DNA of 64,000 nt. Origin: Glycine soja. Its lineage: Eukaryota; Streptophyta; Magnoliopsida; Fabales; Fabaceae. Shown piece after piece: positions 47,761-63,168 of this stretch. Location: contig NC_041021.1 of the NCBI RefSeq assembly GCF_004193775.1, positions 38,141,718 through 38,205,717 of the forward strand. Reading direction: 5' to 3'. How positions within the stretch are numbered: the stretch's first letter is position 1; each line of letters begins with the position of its first letter. Both the position numbers and the translations under genes were made by a program. The notes under the pieces were generated by a model, which saw only the letters and a list, made by a program, of their open reading frames with translations, did no database searches and was not told the DNA's origin.

Positions 47761-49403
47761 GTTGTTATGGGTGGCAATACTAGGGTGATGCCTGTTATGA
47801 GTTTGGGAGAAAGTTATATTTTAAAAAAAACAAATTTAAAAATGCTATAATTTGTGGCGGTTTTAGCTGTCATAAATTATGATTTTATTTCTTTATTTTT
47901 TTTATAATTTGACAATTTTTAATTCTCATAGATTATATTTTATAATTTAAGTTTTATAAAATGTGACAAGTTTTAGATTCGTTTAAGCTTAATTTCAAGA
48001 GAAAATAACACCTTTTAAATTTACGATGATAAAAAAATACAGTGAAAATTTAACACGAATAAATTCTGAAGTTTTTTATATTTAAAAGCACGAAAAATAT
48101 ATTTTAATATTTTTTATTATTATTCAAAATGTACGGATGCATAGGTTCTTCACGGTTATTTGACCATGCTATTTACAACCCTTTTTCTCTCACACACCCA
48201 TTACTTTTTTTCCTTTATATTCCTAAATATTCTTCTTTCTCCTTTACACATAAATGTTAAATTAATTTCTGTGATGTTGTAGTGTTTTAATATATTACGG
48301 AAACTTTCTTTTTATAATGTAAAAAATTATCCCATCAAAATTAACTTCTGTAATGTATTAGAATATAAATATAAATATATGGCGGAAACTAGTTTCTGCA
48401 AAAGGATATTTTTATCAAAAAAGAAAAGGTAGTTCAAAGAGCAAACTGAGTAGTGTAACATCACACATCATATGTGCGTTGCACAATCTCTCCGCCTTGC
48501 AAACATGAAATGTTACATGAACATCGTCCCTTCGCAATTCGCATCCCCATTTCCTTTTACAATGTCCATCTTAATACGTAAATAACCATGTACAATTTAT
48601 AAAAAGCTTAGAAGCTATCTCTTTTTTTTTTTTTTGATTGAGAACTTAGCTTCTTAAATTCCACACGGTATTAAACAAATTCCAAAATTACTGATATCTC
48701 GTATTCATGTAACAAAATATAATTCAATTACATTATAGTTAAAATAACTCTACGCCCGACTATAATAATGTCATTTAGGAATATAGTTAGTACGCGAGAA
48801 TAGTACCTATCCAAGTCAATGAGTATGGGAAAAAAATGAACACGGAATAAAAATTGATTGATTTTACCTCTATTTTTTTTATAACAACGACAAAGGAAAG
48901 GAGAAAACATAGGAAATAAAAATAATTAAAATGTTATAAAAATTTATAGCTCGATATCATAAATATAAAAATAGAATCTGAAAATTTATAATGAAAAAAA
49001 ATAGTTTTTTTAAAACTAATGATAAAATAATATAATTTATAAGAGAAAATATCCAATCAAGTATTTGACTGAGGTGAGCAATTTTCTTTGACTGCAAGGA
49101 TTAAATAAATCCTATTTCTTTCAATAGTATACACATAATGTGCATATAGATGTGTAATTCTTTTTTTTTTCCTCCATCGTCTCCTCAAAATCATTGAAAC
49201 CCTTTTAGTACTCAATTTCAACTAGACTGAATGCAGCAAATATGACACACCAGAATCTCGTACAGTGTACAACTTGGCCACAAGTGTAGCACATGCAAAC
49301 ATCATCCACCAAAAAAGTTTCCGCGTAATACTCAATAATTAGACGTACGGGTAGGAATGATAGGAAACACAAATGTTGAATACAGAAAGTCACAAAAAGA
49401 AAA
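47761..49403. other. Intergenic DNA between the GC-rich island and the proteasome gene
   Basis: AT-rich. GTGGCGGTTTTAGCTGTCATAAAT near 47852 has the look of a transposon subterminus, but no partner end was found. The last ~200 bp before the proteasome stop codon probably include its 3' UTR (minus strand). No gene identified. Confidence 0.45.
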
Positions 49404-52846
<3,443 letters not shown>

Positions 52847-53930
52847 CTTCAATAAGATTCAGTGAAATTACTGCATAAAATGGTTGAAGAAAAAAATTAG
52901 AACAATGAAGGGAAAGAGTAAAAAGAATGGGAAAGGTTTGGGGTTGGGGTTGGGGATATTGGGAATTAGTGAAGAGGCATTCGGTTTGCTCCTCACTGGG
53001 GTTTGTAGGCATGGCAATGGGGCGAGGATGGGTTTTTCCTTCCCCGCCCTGATTACTGTTCACCACTTTTAACACATTTGTGGATCTAACAATCTAACAC
53101 TACAATTTAAAATCTAACACTATGAATCAAACACAAGCACGGTAGAATTTACAATAACAAGATGGTATTAATCCAACATTACAAATCTAACACAAGCATG
53201 GTAGAACTTATGATAATAATCTAACATGTTCACCTATTTCCTATTCATGCACCATCCTCTGAAAAACAAAACAATATACGTGAAAATGCAATACTACAGT
53301 GGACGATAAAACAGATTGACATTGGGTATTTTCAATTTCTTCCACACTACCTCCCCCAACTGATTCTTTTCATTTCTTTTTAAAACATACAGAAACCAAG
53401 ACTCTCCTCACCACAACAAACCGAGCTCTGAATTTCACGAACCTGCTTTCTCTCACCCTCTGATTTTTTTTCCCTCTAAACATTTACACACAAACAAACC
53501 CTCTCTCAGATTCCGTCTCTTTCACACACGCCCACCTCATTTTTATTTTTTTACATAACAAACTCAGTTCAGGCATAAGCAGTATCTCTTCACCTTTAAG
53601 CCTCCATGAATCAACCCATGTGATGTGATATTCACCGAGTAAAGTAACAACCATAGCTGGTGCACGAGCTCTCATGTAACCAAAAATCACACACACTATT
53701 GACTAAACGGCATCAGATCATCCAACCAAAGTTTTGACAACGACAAGATTCTTATATGTCAACATACAATGAATCAAAGAGGGGTGAGGGAAGGGGAAAT
53801 AAAATTAAACCTCAAACAGGAAAAACCCTACCTTCGTAATCGATCTGCGAATGCCAAATAGGAGAGACCAACAGCGAGAGAGAGGGTTGGGCTTTTGTGC
53901 TTAATTTTGCTTGTTCAAGGGGCCTTCTCA
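52847..53930 (-). promoter_or_regulatory. PAE: 5' UTR of the PAE gene, split by a 961-bp leader intron
   Basis: On the minus strand a good donor CGAAG|GTAGGG lies at 53832/53831 and an acceptor TTTTATGCAG ends at 52871, 24 nt before the ATG. The putative first, non-coding exon (53832 to about 53930) is richer in G/C and GAGAGAG than its flanks. Leader introns are common in plant housekeeping genes. Open frames inside this intron (52779-53075, 53484-53696, minus) have no domain. The transcription start is not determined. Confidence 0.6.
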
Positions 53931-54459
53931 AAACTAACAAAAAAATAAATAGACGTAAATTGAGACCACGAACTTTTTCTCTTTACCCGTTCGATTTGAG
54001 GACTTTATGTGGGTTTTAAGATCGTGTGATCCTTATTAGGATGGCAAGGTCGCTTTTCCTTTTCCTTTCCTGTTTCTTTCTTCTTCTTTTTTCCCCTCCT
54101 AATAGTATGTTTTGACTAAATAATCAATTAATTATTTACAGTAAAGGTAAAGTGAAAAATATTTTTTTATGGTAATACTATAATTTGTACAGTAGGATTG
54201 ATAACTGATTCTCATGAATTATTCAAATAAATTATAATTAAAATTTGATTGGAGAAAAATAAAAGGATTCTAAGATAAATATTTTATGCAAAGTAAAAGT
54301 AAACAATTTTTATACTTTGTTGTCCGGACATAAAATAATTTTTTTTAAAATAACTAATTATCTTAGTTGTTTTTGCTCAACCTAACCCTTTTTTGAGTTT
54401 GTTACTAGGCTAGATGCACCAACCCAGTTGGTGTGTGTCAAGGTTAAGAAGGAAGTTTT
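53931..54459. other. Spacer between PAE promoter and copia element
   Basis: Should contain the core promoter of the minus-strand PAE gene. No specific site identified. Confidence 0.45.
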
Positions 54460-54782
54460 TATTAACACTAATCATTTGTTCATGTATGTTAATTGTGTTA
54501 ATTATGTATAAAAAGAAAACAAATCCATGTGATTACGCCACCAATAATGGAGAGTTATTGGAGGATTAATTTTTTTTAGGTGACAGCAAATCAATCTAGC
54601 AAATAAATGAGATTCTAATTAAACATGTTCAGGAAACTTAATCTATATTTAGAATCTCTTAATCTGCAATTAATTCACAATTAATTCTTTTATGCAGAAT
54701 CTTTGTACACTATGTTATATATTTCTCCTATGTCTCTCTTGTACAATATGTAATATGTTTACGTTTCTAATAAAAAGTTACA
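54460..54782 (+). repeat. 5' LTR of the copia element
   Basis: Matches 58855-59217 with many substitutions and a ~40-bp length difference. Ends AAAAAGTTACA. No clear initiator-tRNA primer site follows it. Confidence 0.8.
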
Positions 54783-54783
54783 C

Positions 54784-55600
54784 ATGACTTCTTTCTCCCT
54801 CAATATTGGCAATTTCATCACTCTCAGATTCATCCCTACAAACTACCCACCGTGGCATGAACAAGCCTTAGCATTAGCAGAAAGCCAAGACTTGGTTGGT
54901 CACCTTACAAATGATGATCCAGCCCTCACTCAATACACCACATCGAATTCCAATGACACAACAAACAGAGAAAATTTTGTTCCAAATTTAACTGACAAAT
55001 TCATTACTTGGCGCAAGGCAAATTGTCTTCTTCGAGGATGGATAATAATTGGAACATTCTCTGAGGAAGCACTTGGACTCGTTGGCTTAGACACTACCCA
55101 CGTTGTTTTGGATTGCACTTAAAGATTCATATGCGGAAGACTCGCAAGAACGTAAATTCACACTCCGTCAACAAATCCACAAGGAAGATGATCAAAGTAT
55201 TAGCGAACACATTCGCATTTTCAAAGGTCTATGTGACAACCTTGCTGCAATTGGAAACCTATCCTAGACAAAGAAAAAAATTTCTATCTCCTCACAAGCC
55301 TTTGGCAGGAGTATGAAACATTCAAAACAACCATGCTAAAACCGGCAAGGCCATGATCGACGTTGCAATTGGTTCTCCAATCACTCCATTGTGCATAACT
55401 CTTCTGCTCCTCAAGTGGCCTTCTATGACGAACAACAACAATCTCGTCAATTTTCCTCTCAACATCAAGGGAATTCTCAAACCTTCACATCAACCGGGAG
55501 AGGATTTCAGGCTCAACAACCCAGGAACCAAAATAAAAGACAAAACCTTATGAGCACATAGCAGAGACGTCCTCCACCATCAGGACAACATTGTATGACT
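54784..55600 (+). pseudogene. Copia gag remnant
   Basis: The first open piece contains LRFIPTNYPPWHEQALALAE and DKFITWRKANCLLRGWIIIG, close to the plant copia gag pattern (LxxxNYxxW...L, then DP-Y-W-K-D-L). It runs out at a TAA at ~55122, and later fragments carry gag-like sequence in other frames. Confidence 0.75.
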
Positions 55601-55639
55601 CCTATAGAATGAAAACAATATCAGAATGAAAAATGTCGT

Positions 55640-56300
55640 CATAAAATGGGCCATATAGCAAATATATGTTGGTGGGTGTCCAAGAAACCAACTCAATCTG
55701 ATGATATACCTCAAGCACTTGTATCCCTTACCTCAGACAACACAATTGTTGAAACAGAATGGACCTCCGACACCGGAGCCTCCAATCACAAGACAGGTAA
55801 AGCTAGTATGTTAAGTAATATTTGACAATATTCATGTATAGATTCTGTGCTTATTGGTGATAGTTCTTCTCTCCCAATTCATGGTTTTGGAGACTCATTC
55901 ATTAAGAAAAAAAATATTACTCTACCTCTTCATAATGTCTTACTTGTTCTTGATTTAACAAAAAATTTGCTTTCTATAAGCCAACTAACAAAATAATTCC
56001 TTGGTAATTGTGAGTTTTCTAATGCTGATTTTTGTGTTAAGGAACGAGAAACAGGGAAACCAATTATCACCGGGAGACTTATATGTTCTCTTCCCTTTGT
56101 TGGAATCATATTTTTCCAATCATTTCAAATCAGGATCAGCAAATATTTGGCATCAATGTCTAGGGCATCCTCAAACAAAGGCTTTACATTTGCTAAAGAA
56201 TAAAGGATTAATTGATGTAGTTGGAACCTTGAAATTTGAACATCTTTGTGATAGTTGTCAATTGGAGACTCGCTCCTGTCTTGTCTATTAGTAAATTCAA
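55640..56300 (+). pseudogene. Copia protease and GAG-pre-integrase remnant
   Basis: EWTSDTGASNHKTG (about 55756-55800) retains the D-T/S-GA active-site motif of the copia aspartic protease. SANIWHQCLGHPQTKALHLL, LIDVVGTLKFEHLCDSCQLE (to ~56264) is the His-Cys region (WH-LGH...C-C) between protease and integrase. Stops separate the parts. Confidence 0.75.
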
Positions 56301-57000
56301 ATATTATGCATGCTTGGTTGATGATTTTTCTAAATATACATGGATTATTCCTTTACAATATAAATATGACTTTATTAATGCTTATCTATCTTTTGAACAA
56401 TATGTTAAAAAATAATTTAACAAAGAAATCAAAGTTTTTCATTCTGAGGGAGGAGGTAAATTCATCAACTCTAAACTTTCAACTCATTTTCGTTTAACAG
56501 GTATTATACATCAAGTTTCTTGCCCATATACCCCAAAACAAACAGGTATGATTGAAAGGAGACATAGAATAATACGCGAATTAGGTATGACTATGTTATT
56601 TCATAGTGGTGCACCTTTATGCCAATGGGTTAAAGCTTTCACTACAATTGTTTATCTTATTAATATACTTTCGTCATCTTCTCTTAATTTTGAAAGTCCT
56701 TACTTTGCCTTGCATGGCACACACCCTAATTATTCATCGTTACGTATCTTTGGTTCTAAATGTTTTCCTTACACCTGGGATACATGGCATAACAAATTTG
56801 ACCCTAAAACTATTTCTTGTGTCTTTGTTGGATATAGTGATATACATAAAGCATATAAATGATTTCATCCTTCTAGTAAGAAATTTTTTATCTCACAACA
56901 TGTTTTTTTTTATGAGTCATTCTTTCCCTATAAAACTAACCATCATAATACAATTCTCTCCCCTACACAACATGTAGTTAGTATATTTGATTCTTGACTA
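56300..57000 (+). pseudogene. Copia integrase remnant
   Basis: PYTPKQTGMIERRHRIIREL (from ~56530) corresponds to the C-terminal end of the integrase catalytic core (TPQQNGVVERKHRHI-like) and keeps its Glu. ESPYFALHGTHPNYSSLRIF and KTISCVFVGYSDIHKAYK follow as usual. The upstream part is frame-broken (TAA near 56414). Confidence 0.8.
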
Positions 57001-57368
57001 CCTTGTACTAACTCCAATTCTTGTGCAGACCTAACAACAATAACAATAGCTTCTGTTTCCACTCCACCATGCTCAAGTTCTTTAGTCCAATCTTTTGCCT
57101 TACAACTCCCTGTTGCATCTCTTGGTCAACCAGAACAATCCTCATTTCCTGAAGATGAGCACCTTGAGTCACAATATTCATAAACTGAACCTGACCTTAA
57201 GCTTGGGCCGTCTACCTCAATACAACCACTTGAGTCTGCCTCTTCTACCCAGACTCAACTACCACAAGTTGTACCTGTTCATTCCATAGTTACATTCTCA
57301 CAACACAGAATTATAAAGCCTAATCCTAAGTATGCTTTAATCACCATGTCATCTCCACACATTCTGCC

Positions 57369-58711
57369 ATGTGCGAAGAACTTGAGGCTTTACATAAAAA
57401 CCAAACTTGGGAACTCGTTCGTCGCACCTGTAACCTGCATGTTATTGGCTCTAAATGGGTTTTCAAATCAAAACTTAACCCTAATAAGTCCTTAGATTGG
57501 CTCAAAGCTCGCCTTATTGTAAAGGGTTATCACCATGTTAATGGAGTAGACTGTACTAAAACATTCTCTCATGTAATCAAGCCAAGCACCATCTGATTAA
57601 TCATCACTATAGATCTTGTTGAGAATTGGCCCATTCGACAACTTGATGTAAAAAATGTGTTTTTGCATGGTTTTCTTTCTGAGAACATATACATGGAGCA
57701 ACCTCTTGGCATGGCTAACCCTCAATTCCTAAACCATGTTTGTAAGCTTCAAAAGGCTCTTTATGGCCTTAAACAAGCACCTCATGCTTGGTTTGATCGC
57801 TTCAGTTCTTTTCTTCTTAAATATGGTTTTTTTTGTAGTAAGGTTGATCCATCTTTATTTATTTGGCACTCAAATATTGGATCACTAATTCTTCTTCTTT
57901 ATCTAGATGATATACTTCTTACGGGATCCACTACCACTCTAGTTTTTGACTTCATTCAACTTCTACAATCTGAATTCTCCATGAAGGACTTGGGGCCTCT
58001 TCATCACTTCCTTGGCATTGAGATCCTTCCGACAACTGATGGCCTTCATCTATCCCAGTCACACTATTCTCTTACCATCCTTGAACGAGCTAACATGGTT
58101 GATTGTAAGCCAAAGAGCAAACCATTTGAAGCTCAGACCAAGATAATGTCTAATAACACTCCCCTTGATGATCTAAGTTACTTTCGTGGGCTTGTTGGAT
58201 CTTTACAATACATCACCCTTACTCGCCCTGATATTTCATACGGTGTTAATTATGCGTCTCAATTTATGCACTCTCTTACCATTATGCATTTACAAATGGC
58301 CCATCATATATTATGATATGTCAAAGGAACTATTGATGTTGGACTCCACTTTACTTCAAATACCATGCTTGATCTTTTTTCTTTTTCAGATGCAGATTGG
58401 GAAGGTTGTCCTATCACTCGAAGCTTTACCATCAACTATTGTATCTATCTTGGTGGAAATCTTATCTTATGGTGTGCTAAGAAAAATCAATAATTTCTCG
58501 CTCCAGCACAGAAGCTGAATATAGGGCCATGACAAACACTGTAGCTGAACTCACATGGCTTACCTTTCTCTTGCAAGACCTTCGCATTTCACTTGCCTTC
58601 CCTCCACTGTTATACTATGACAATATCAACGCTCTTCACATGACTATTAATCCAATTTTTCATGCCCGCAACAAGCACATTGAATTGGATTATCACTATG
58701 TTCGTGAATGA
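57369..58711 (+). pseudogene. Copia reverse transcriptase and RNase H remnant
   Basis: MCEELEALHKNQTWELVRR and GSKWVFKSKLNPNKS start the RT_2 domain. After a stop (57596) it resumes with RQLDVKNVFLHGFLSENIYM, KLQKALYGLKQAPHAWFDRF, LLLYLDDILLTGS (YLDD in place of the common YVDD) and LTRPDISYGVNYASQFMHS. After a further stop (~58316) RNase H pieces follow: FSFSDADWEGCPITRSFTI and LPPLLYYDN-like sequence at 58600. At least three in-frame stops make it inactive. Confidence 0.9.
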
Positions 58712-58854
58712 GTTTCTCTTAGCCATCTTGCCACTCACCACATTCCTACCAATGATCAAGTTGCTGATTTGTTTACTAAGCTCGTGTACAAAGCTATTCT
58801 CATGCATTTTCGGACCAAACTCTGCCTTCAACCTCGACCGCGTTTGAGGGAGGG

Positions 58855-59217
58855 TATTAGTCGTAATCATCTATCCATGGATGCCAATTATGTTAATTAT
58901 GCAGAAAAAGGAAACAAAGAACTGTTGAAAACAAATTCCTGTAATTGCACCACCAACAATAGAGAGTTGTTGGAGGATTAATTTTCTTTAAGTGGTGCAA
59001 ATCAATCTAGCAAATTAATAAACCAAATTCTAGCTGAACATATTCAAGAAACTTAGTCTATAGTTAGAATCTAGTCTATATTTAGAATCTCTTAATCTGC
59101 AATTAATTTACAATTAATTCCTCTATGTATAATCTTTGTACACTATGTTGTATATTTCTCTTATGTCTCTCTTGTACAGTATGTAATGTGTTCACATTTC
59201 TAATAAAATGTTATACA
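58855..59217 (+). repeat. 3' LTR of the copia element
   Basis: Begins TATTAGTCGTAATCATC directly after the polypurine tract and ends AAAATGTTATACA. Partner of 54460-54782. Confidence 0.85.
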
Positions 59218-60264
59218 ATTTATCAATTTTCTTCCGTTTCTTCTTGTATTCTACCGCACCTCCTTTTGTTATAAAGATAATTTGAAATATAAAAATACAT
59301 TTTAAGTTCCTTTTCATATGAAAGGAAGTGTTGTTGAAAAAAAAAATGTTTGAACACAAGAAAGTTTAGCCTGTTAAAATTTATCTGGTCTACCCTTATT
59401 GTTTCTCTTTAAAGCATTTTATATATGTTCTATATAAGTATCTAATTTTATGTCATTTTAATTTTACGGCAACCCAATTAATTTTTCTTATGAGTCTTTA
59501 TTAATAAATTATGCAACTCACAAATATTCACAAGTATTCTCTTTCTCTAGCGTTCCATATTTTGTCTCTTATTTTAAGCAACTCAAAATCATGTACGATA
59601 AATCAAAATATATTAATAAACAATTGCAATAGTCCTATAAATCACATATCCACTACACATCATTTAGTTGTTTGTTTTATTTCATAGGTCTTGCTAATCA
59701 CTTGTCATATGGATATTGCTTAAAAAACTAAAAAATATATTTATTATGAAAATCACAAGAGATCGTAAAAAAAAATTTAGATACCACAATTTTATGCATT
59801 CTAATAAAAAAAGTTCTTTTAATTCTTTAATCAATGTTACAAGAACAATAATTATCATTAATCCTTATTTTATTTTATTATAAGAAAAGGAAGCTAAAAG
59901 AAAATTTATCTGTTTGGCTTTATTTTAACGTGTCTTGTATAGTGTCCACCATCATTTTGTGACCCAATATTTCACTTTCCAATCTTCAATTGTTAATCTA
60001 TCATATCTAGTCTCTCTCTCCTTCCAAATCTCTCAAATCCATTAGTTACAAATAGCCTATATGTTTCCCACCGCGGGACTATTAAAGACAGAGGAAGGAA
60101 TTATGCGAGGCAGTGCATGGGGACCATTCATTCTTATTAGGCTTGAATTAGGCGATAAATAAAGAGAGCAAGATTCCTTAATCCAAAAACTACCACTACT
60201 TTGTTTTCCTCTGCCAATAAAATTACTCAGTGACTGTGGTATTATCTACGGTATACGAGATTAG
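59218..60264. other. AT-rich intergenic DNA, nothing recognised
   Basis: No gene or repeat boundary seen. Confidence 0.5.
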
Positions 60265-60738
60265 TAGAGTCTTTGCATATTCATTGGATTAATTTTGAAT
60301 TGAAAAATCATTTCATCTAATTATTTTGATTTTGTTAACTTATTATTTAATCAATTTGATTTAAATTTTTAACCCAATTCAATTTAAAATAATTTGGATT
60401 AGATTAATTTTCAGTTTTAATTACTTTTAATTTTTTTTTTATAGAAAATGCTAAATAAAAGGTAACATTTATAATAAAAGAATAATTTAAAATATCAAAT
60501 ATTTTATTAACTAATAATAGAATATTTACACATCTTTAAATATCTTTAATCAAACATACATATGTATAGTTAAGTTTGAATCATTTCTAAAATCAAATTC
60601 GAAATCCAATTCGATCTAATAAAAAAATTTGATTTTCCAATTTTTTGATCCATTTAATTTTTTGTTTATTCAGTTTTTAATTTTTTTTTGTCGATTTTGT
60701 CTATCCACATTGAATTGGATGGTTAATGAACACTCCTA
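60265..60738. mobile_element. Possible hAT-type MITE (474 bp), weak
   Basis: The right end, read inward on the minus strand, is TAGGAGTGTTCATTAACC, a common plant hAT MITE terminus style. The left candidate TAGAGTCTTTGCATATTCAT matches it only partly. Flanking 8-mers GAGATTAG and ATAATTAG share five of eight bases. Internal ATTCAAATT/AATTTGAATT-type inverted motifs fit a MITE. The right end is more credible than the left. Confidence 0.35.
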
Positions 60739-60999
60739 ATAATTAGAAACACAATTGTTACTTGTTTTTTTTATCAATACAAGACATATGAATGCTTGGA
60801 TTACTAAAGAATTCCATACTATTATTCATTAAAGATTTCTGAAGAAACGAATGTGCCATCAAACACTGACAATTCATAAAATCAAACTAATTACATAAGA
60901 GCCATGCTCAACAACATCAAAATGAATAATGAAGCATACCATTAGAGCTTCATAAAAACTAGCTAGTATTGCAATCCTAAATCTTGTTTCTGGGGCTGA

Positions 61000-61770
61000 T
61001 TGTTTTCATCCATCAACTGAGCAATATCCATGGCTTCAACACACATCTTATTCCTGACTTGTCGTTCAAGAAAGTACCCTCAAGTAGTTCATGGTTTGAT
61101 TCTCCTACGAAAGGACTAGCACTCTCTCAGTACTATTCTGTGCTTTTTTGTTTCAGCCTCGACACAACATCGTGCGGGCTCGGTGTCACGCAGGGTCCAA
61201 ACCTTCTTGTCACTGTAGTTTTGAAGGCACTCCAAGTTGGGTTCAGTGAAGCGGATTTCCAAATTAAAACTGATGTCTGCATAATGCTATTCCTTAAAAC
61301 TGTCCTAAAGAGTTCTTCAGAACCGTCGTAAAAAGCACTTCTTTTAGAAGTGCTGCCATGGCTAGGAACACGACTTGTAACCTTAATGCTGTTCCTTTTC
61401 ATGCTGTTGATCCACGCATAGGGATAAGTTATCCCATCGAACGTAGGAACAAAGAGCCCCTCCTCCAACAATTAATCTTCCTCCTTTTGCTGGTGTGCGC
61501 GTTTTGGTTTGCGTTTGCATTAACTCTTCCATCCTCATTATGCGGTTTTCTTGCGCCTCCAAAGAAGCGAGCATGTTCGATCTCCAACAACTTCACTCGC
61601 GATTCCATTCTCTTCTCCAATGACTCGATTCTTTTTCTTGATTCTCTTGAAATTAATACACGATATCCTCCACTCCTAGGTCCTCACTGTTTTTTTTATA
61701 TTCGATCAGCTATAACAGAATCTCTCAGATCATGTTTTTATATTCGTTTCTTTGAGTTTAGATTATGATC
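61000..61770 (-). pseudogene. Retrotransposon gag relic (Ty3/gypsy type)
   Basis: On the minus strand 61471-61133 reads EEGLFVPTFDGITYPYAWIN and later NPTWSAFKTTVTRRFGPCVT, matching the P-F-G-PYGWI...W-FK-V-RRF pattern at the start of the capsid region of plant gypsy gag proteins. The central WF part is changed. Upstream pieces (61620-61429) have a MESRVK-LE start like the coiled leader of such gags. Stops and frame shifts occur throughout, and no LTR or pol was found nearby, so this is an isolated fragment. Confidence 0.6.
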
Positions 61771-63050
61771 AATTTTAAATGTGTAAGGTTTCTGATGTTT
61801 AAACGCTCATTTTTGTACTTAAAATTATAAGACTTAACTATATTAATCTTTGAAATTAAGAAAAATATCAAATCAATTTCTTAAATAAAAGTTACTCTCA
61901 TTCTATTTTGTAATATATTATCATTTTAATCATTAAATTTTACAAGTAATTATCATTATTTTTTAGTTAAAATATGTTAGTGATTCTTAATAAATATATA
62001 AATTTTGTGTTTGTTGTTAATAATTTAACTTTTTGTTTTTTTTTCATGATAAAACAAAAATTTTATTTTTGGTCCTTCGCATTTTTTTTTAATTTTAAAT
62101 AAATTAATAAAATTTATGTTTTTTCCCTCGTAAAAAAATTCATATGTTTTTATTTTTTTGAAAAATACTAATAACAAATGAATTTTTTTTATTAAGAAAC
62201 AAATACAAAATTCATTAATTTATTAGAGACTAAAAAAGATGTCATGAACAAAAAAAATTGTTGTGTTATTAGGATTTAATGCAAAAAAAAATTATTAGGT
62301 AACAAATACAAAATTCAAAATATTTATTATGGATCTAAAATATATTTTAGTCATTCTTTTTTATCCCGAATCAAAGACCATAAGGGTCTCCCAACCTAGT
62401 GGGTCAAAGACTCATTTCACTTGTTGTGCGTGATCAAAAGAATTTTATACATAAAAAAACTCTTATCAAATAAATTGTTCCTCCCATGTGAACACAATGG
62501 ACCTTACCTTAGACCATTGTGTCAATCCTTTGAATTAACTTATTATCATTATACTCCCTAATAAATTTAGTGACAATAACTAATATGATTTACTTTTTTT
62601 TAAAAAAATAATGATTAACAAATTTTATTTGACATTTTTTTAAATTTCCGGAACTATTATAAGTTTATAACAGCGTCCCACAATTTTAGGAATTTTACTC
62701 CATTTTGGTACTAGTAATGATCAATGATCACTCTGTTAAAAAATGTTACCAATCGTTTCATGCTACATGCTTTCATGGTACATTGTTAGGCTCGGCCCTT
62801 CTGAATCCGCCCCAAGATATTTTCATGGATATTTCTCGTTAGTCCATTCTTATCAAAAGCAGAAAATTAAGGCCCGTTTTTTTTTTCGCCTTAAAAAAAT
62901 AAAATCCTATCATTCATTATCCACACTCGGACCTTCTCCTACGTTCCTTCATGTAAGCTTTATTCCACTTTTCTTCATTTGAATTTTGTGTTCCATTCTT
63001 CTCACCCACGTTTGGACTTTGGACATGGCCCGTTGCATTGTCACATAACA
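61771..63050. other. AT-rich intergenic DNA, then upstream region of the PPR-type gene
   Basis: Mostly AT-rich to about 62700. From 62740 the composition is more balanced and may hold promoter or leader exons of the gene at 63.1 kb. Open frames here are short and without domains. Confidence 0.45.
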
Positions 63051-63168
63051 TGACATCTTTGTAACTTCACTTTTAAGTGGCACTGAAACTTTAACTAATG
63101 CCTTACTTATCTGCAGGTTAAATTCTATCTGCACACTAAGCCACACACTTATAGAACCAAGAGCTTGC

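Larger units (their letters stand above)
54460..59217 (+). mobile_element. Degenerate Ty1/copia retrotransposon with both LTRs
   Basis: Two direct repeats (54460-54782, 323 bp; 58855-59217, 363 bp) enclose gag, protease, GAG-pre-integrase, integrase, RT and RNase H relics in copia order. Both LTRs share AATCATxTxTxCATGxATG near the start, GTTATTGGAGGATTAATTTT-like sequence, CTTAATCTGCAATTAATT and TCTAATAAAA near the end. GAGGGAGGG (58847-58854) just before the right LTR is the polypurine tract. LTR starts read TATTA rather than TGTTA, and the flanking 5-mers disagree, so the element is old. At 4.76 kb it is about normal size for copia. Confidence 0.9.
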
